From: Porogramme epimiltina
Lineage: Eukaryota; Basidiomycota; Agaricomycetes; Polyporales; Polyporaceae
Direction of reading: 5' to 3'
Assembly (NCBI GenBank): GCA_900155495.1
Contig: FTLJ01000283.1
Coordinates: 1-64,000 of the forward strand
Length of the DNA: 64,000 bases
Position 1 is the stretch's first letter. Each line of letters begins with the position of its first letter. Both the position numbers and the translations under genes were made by a program. The notes beneath the pieces are model-generated. The model ran no database searches. It was not told the origin of the DNA and worked only from the letters and a program-made list of their open reading frames with translations. Positions 60,988 through 64,000 of this stretch are shown one piece after another.

Positions 60988-62412
60988 TCACTCGAACGGA
61001 TTCGTCCTCCCGGCCTGCAAAAGCAGCGTTCAGCGCCCTCCTTACAACCCCAAACACGACACGGCCGAAAACCCACCTGGTTGTCCCCACCCCGGTCAGA
61101 CCCCTCTCCACACCCACACATCCACTCGTGCCACCACCGCACCGGCGGCCTGTTCGCCTCCTCTTCCTCTCTTCGCCTCGCTTCTTCCCTCCTCATGGCT
61201 GTCTCCGGCGTTGGACTTGGACTTGGGCTCGGGCTCGGGCTCGGGCTCAGATTTGGGGTCGCCGCAGGCTCCCTCTCCACAGGAGGCGCACCACCGAGCG
61301 GAGGTGGGGCCCGCGGCGCGGGGAGACCTAACGGCTGTGGGGGCGGCGGCTGCTGCGATCGTCGTTTTTGGCTCCCGGGGCCCCTACTCCGCCTCTTTTC
61401 TCGCCCCTTCTCCCCTTCCGCGCCCGCGATCGAGTTTGACGAAGATGACGACGCCTGGAGCGTCGGCCTGCGCGGAGGCACCGCAAGGTGTTGTTGTTGC
61501 TGCTGTTGCTGCTGACTAGATGCTGCGCTCTCGTCTTGGGCGTGCTCCGACTCCTGCATGATAGCCGGGTCCGCGGGTATGTTCAGGGACGTGCGCGACG
61601 CCATCGGCGTGTCGAACGGGTTCTTGTCTGGCTCCTCTTCGAGCTCCAGCTCTGATCGCGCGGGAGATGGCGGGGCATGTGGGAGTGCGGGTGAAGGGCC
61701 AGGTGTATCGAGCTCGTGGAGCGAGACGACGTCTTCACCCTCGTCCATGTCACCAAGGACCTGGTGTGTGCCGACACCGCCCAAGGATGCCTTGCGCGAG
61801 TCGCGCCTGAAGAGGTCCGCGAAAAGCGAAGGGGCGTTCTGTGCCCCTGGCTGGGGCGCGGCTGCAGCGAGCGCAGCGGACTCACGTGCGGCTTTCCGTC
61901 GTTGACGTTCGGCGACTTCCCATCGGCGGAGGTTCTGCGAGGGGAGGAAAACATAGATCAGATGGCGTTCGGCTTCCTGTTAGGTCGGGAAGGTGTCCTC
62001 TGCACCGCCAAGAGGCAGTAGTGTTGCGCAAGAGAGCTGAACGAGAGGAAATGATGGGTAGAGGGGGGTGGTATGTGCAACTCACCTCTGCAACGCGCCG
62101 CGACTCCGCCTCCTCCAGCTTCGTCGGGGGATACCTCCCATCCTCCTGCTCCTCTTCCTCTTCCTCCTCATCTTCATCATCCTCGTCCTCGTCGCTCTCC
62201 CCCGCCCTCCCCTTCCCCTTCCCCTTCGCTTTCCTCGCCCTTGCCCTCGCCTTTGCCCGCTCCTTCATCTGCCGCCACCGCTCGTCCTCGTCCTCGTCAT
62301 GCCACACCCGCGCAATATCCTCCCCCCTCGGGACCTGCCGCGGCCCCGGCGTCGGGCCCGGCGAGGGCCCCGGAGACGGCGGGGGCGAAGGGAGCACCAC
62401 AGGCTCGCTCAT
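60988..62412 (-). CDS. Low-complexity protein with two NPF motifs, function unknown
   Basis: Three exons (62086-62412, 61077-61934, 60988-61014) give 403 residues. The N-terminus is Pro-rich (SEPVVLPSPPPSPGPSPGPT), followed by a basic Lys/Arg/Ala helix, a long Glu/Asp run (about residues 75-95), a charged coiled-coil-like stretch (RRWEVAERQRRKAARESAAL), a poly-Gln run, a Pro-rich part and a Ser-Pro repeat. A Cys/Trp motif, RWWHEWMCGCGEG, precedes the end. The last exon encodes only eight residues and ends NPFE; a second NPF (DKNPFDTP) lies near residue 214. NPF tripeptides are ligands of EH domains in endocytosis, so a trafficking role is possible but unproven. All junctions are phase 0. Confidence 0.8.
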
Positions 62413-63470
62413 CGTCTACTCTTCGTTCGTCGCAGCGTCACAGCGTCGCAGTCGGAAGTCGAAGTGCGTGCGGACGAGGGCAGCGGGTTCGATGGGCGTC
62501 CCGCGATGAATGATTCTGCGCACAAGGCTGCGATCGGGATTGCTCGGTCTTCGCGGAGGTCGTCCTCCTCCGAGGTGGCTGGGGCGAGTGTGCCGGAAAA
62601 GTATGCGTGGCTGCCCTCCGGGGCAGCGTCGAGGGTTGAAAATAGGTCGTGCAAAGGGTGCGAAGCGCGAGTGAATATGGGTGGGGTCGGCGAGGGCGTG
62701 CCGCGCGTGAGTATTGTTGGTGCGCAGCGATGATAACTTGTTGGTCGTATTCCGAGTAGCTGGTGTCCGTCAGCGGTCGTAACAGTGTCCGCAGTGGGGG
62801 CTGCGTAGGGCGGAAGGGGGCAAGGGGGCGACAACGCAGAGAACGGCCGAAAGAGAGGACTCGCGGCCTCCGAAACCGGGCACTTGCCAACGACCGACGC
62901 GCCGCGCCACCGAGGGAGGCATAGTTGCTATTTCGGGCGACCGAAAACGTCACCGCAGCCAGGCCCCTCCTCGGGCAGCCCAGCCTCGGGCCCGCTCAAT
63001 CCGCGCACCTCGCTCCGGACTACGTACGCCCACTGACGCAGGCATGCAGACGAGGGTGTGGTATGTACAACCGGGAGAAAGCCGAATAGATTACTGCGAT
63101 ACATTGTGGAACAAACGAGCGAACGGCTGCCGGGGCACAGCGCTAGTCAGGATTACGCGACCATACGCTACACATACAGACGTCCCCGTCGGGGGTCCAC
63201 CACACTACTATCCATCGCGCGAGGACCAGGCTTTCAATACGGCGGCTCCGTGTCTACTCGTCCTACGAAGAGACACTACTACTACGAGTCCATGTGCCGT
63301 TGCCTGTGTCCCCGCGCGTTCGAGCATATCAAGCGAGAGATGATGAGGGTGATGGTGTCGATGATAATCTAGTCGTTGAGCGATGAAGCAGAATGCGTAG
63401 CGTCGTCGGGGTCGGGGATGGGGATGGGGGTATTTGCTATGGCTGGGACCGCGGCTTACAGCCTGCAGTC
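62413..63470. other. Promoter of the NPF protein and 3' flank of the last gene
   Basis: A 171-codon minus-strand open frame (62438-62953) directly upstream of the previous gene is Arg/Pro/Ser-rich, lacks conserved features and is probably leader or promoter sequence. 63000-63470 is the 3' flank of the gene that ends at 63471. Confidence 0.45.
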
Positions 63471-64000
63471 TCAGAACCGGCCGGGGTCGGGCCTCCGGCG
63501 CATCATCAGGTCCTCCTCGGAGCGGTCGCCGTCGACTTGCGACCCGTCGTCGGAGACGTAGTACCGCAAGCCGCTCGACTTGGCTGCGCCGTGCAGCATG
63601 GGCGCCTGCGAGTCCTCGGACTGGTCGCGGTACAGCTGGCTGCTCCGGGGGCTCGCGCCAGGAGTGTAGCTCATGAGCGAGTTGCGGGCGGTCTCCTGCA
63701 TCTGCATGATGTTCTGGCGGAACGCATGCTGGAGAAGGGGACGGGGTTCGTAACCACAAACGGCGATGAGTTTCGTCACTACATACCTGCTCGCGCCAGT
63801 ACTGCGCACGCTTCTCACGCTCCTGGCGACGGTCCTTCCTGTGCACGAAGTACAGCGCGACGAGGGTGCCGACCATGCCTGGAAGGCGATGGATGGGTTT
63901 CAAAATAGACACAGACCATAATTAACGTGATTGCTTACCACCAATGATGCAGATCCCCACTACGATGTAGACCCATGTCTTCACCTTGACGGGGGTATCG
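63471..64000 (-). CDS. C-terminal part of a single-pass membrane protein (truncated by the window)
   Basis: Three exons are visible: 63939 to the window end, 63787-63878, and 63471-63728, in frame. They encode a short lumenal or extracellular segment, one hydrophobic helix split by an intron (VYIVVGICIIGG then MVGTLVALYFV), a basic stop-transfer stretch (HRKDRRQEREKR), and a cytosolic tail of about 95 residues with Gln/Met-rich helix and Ser/Asp-rich end (SDDGSQVDGDRSEEDLMMRR). The layout fits type I membrane proteins, for example fungal Kelch- or cadherin-like surface proteins with a C-terminal anchor, but the informative N-terminal part is outside the window. Confidence 0.75.

Overview
The window looks like nuclear DNA of a basidiomycete, most likely an Agaricomycete of the Polyporales type. 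The evidence is a high-GC, gene-dense layout, genes cut by many introns of about 45-70 nt with GTRNGY donors and YAG acceptors, and members of families that are expanded in these fungi (F-box, BTB, Fungal_trans_2 regulators, GMC alcohol oxidases, MFS sugar porters). The taxonomic call rests on this pattern only. Exon models were built by hand from splice sites, reading-frame phase and remembered family sequences; none was checked by alignment.

Layout. 0-4.5 kb: decayed DNA with a frameshifted Fungal_trans_2 regulator (minus), tandem repeats, and copy A of an unrecognised spliced gene family. 4.5-7 kb: a ten-exon concentrative nucleoside transporter (minus). 9.8-12.3 kb: an F-box protein with a C-terminal WD40-like propeller (plus). 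13.1-15.1 kb: a DCAF7/WDR68 homologue (minus), convergent with it. 15.1-21.8 kb: gene-poor and partly very GC-rich, carrying copy B of the unrecognised family in inverted orientation. 21.8-24.1 kb: a sugar porter (plus). 24.7-29.3 kb: two tandem paralogous alpha/beta hydrolases (minus) with identical intron phases. 32.2-36.2 kb: a small nuclear-looking protein and a membrane protein (both minus), the second divergent from a BTB protein (plus). 39-43.6 kb: MPC2 and NHA1, both plus. 44.2-46.3 kb: a peroxisomal acyl-CoA oxidase (minus). 46.3-56.2 kb: gene-poor, with one clear small gene (52.7 kb, GC-AG intron) and one doubtful one. 56.2-57.9 kb: SSL1 of TFIIH (minus). 58.4-60.1 kb: a decayed alcohol-oxidase-type GMC oxidoreductase (minus). 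61-62.4 kb: a low-complexity protein with two NPF motifs (minus). 63.5-64 kb: the C-terminal end of a single-pass membrane protein that runs out of the window.

The genes do not form one pathway. They mix housekeeping functions (SSL1, MPC2, NHA1, acyl-CoA oxidase, DCAF7) with lineage-type accessory genes (F-box/propeller, BTB, hydrolase pair, sugar and nucleoside uptake). No biosynthetic cluster, CRISPR array, convincing tRNA or intact transposon was seen. The most distinctive observations are the two-copy unrecognised gene family, a 5-nt microexon in NHA1, the F-box/propeller fusion, and the multi-exon decay of the alcohol oxidase.
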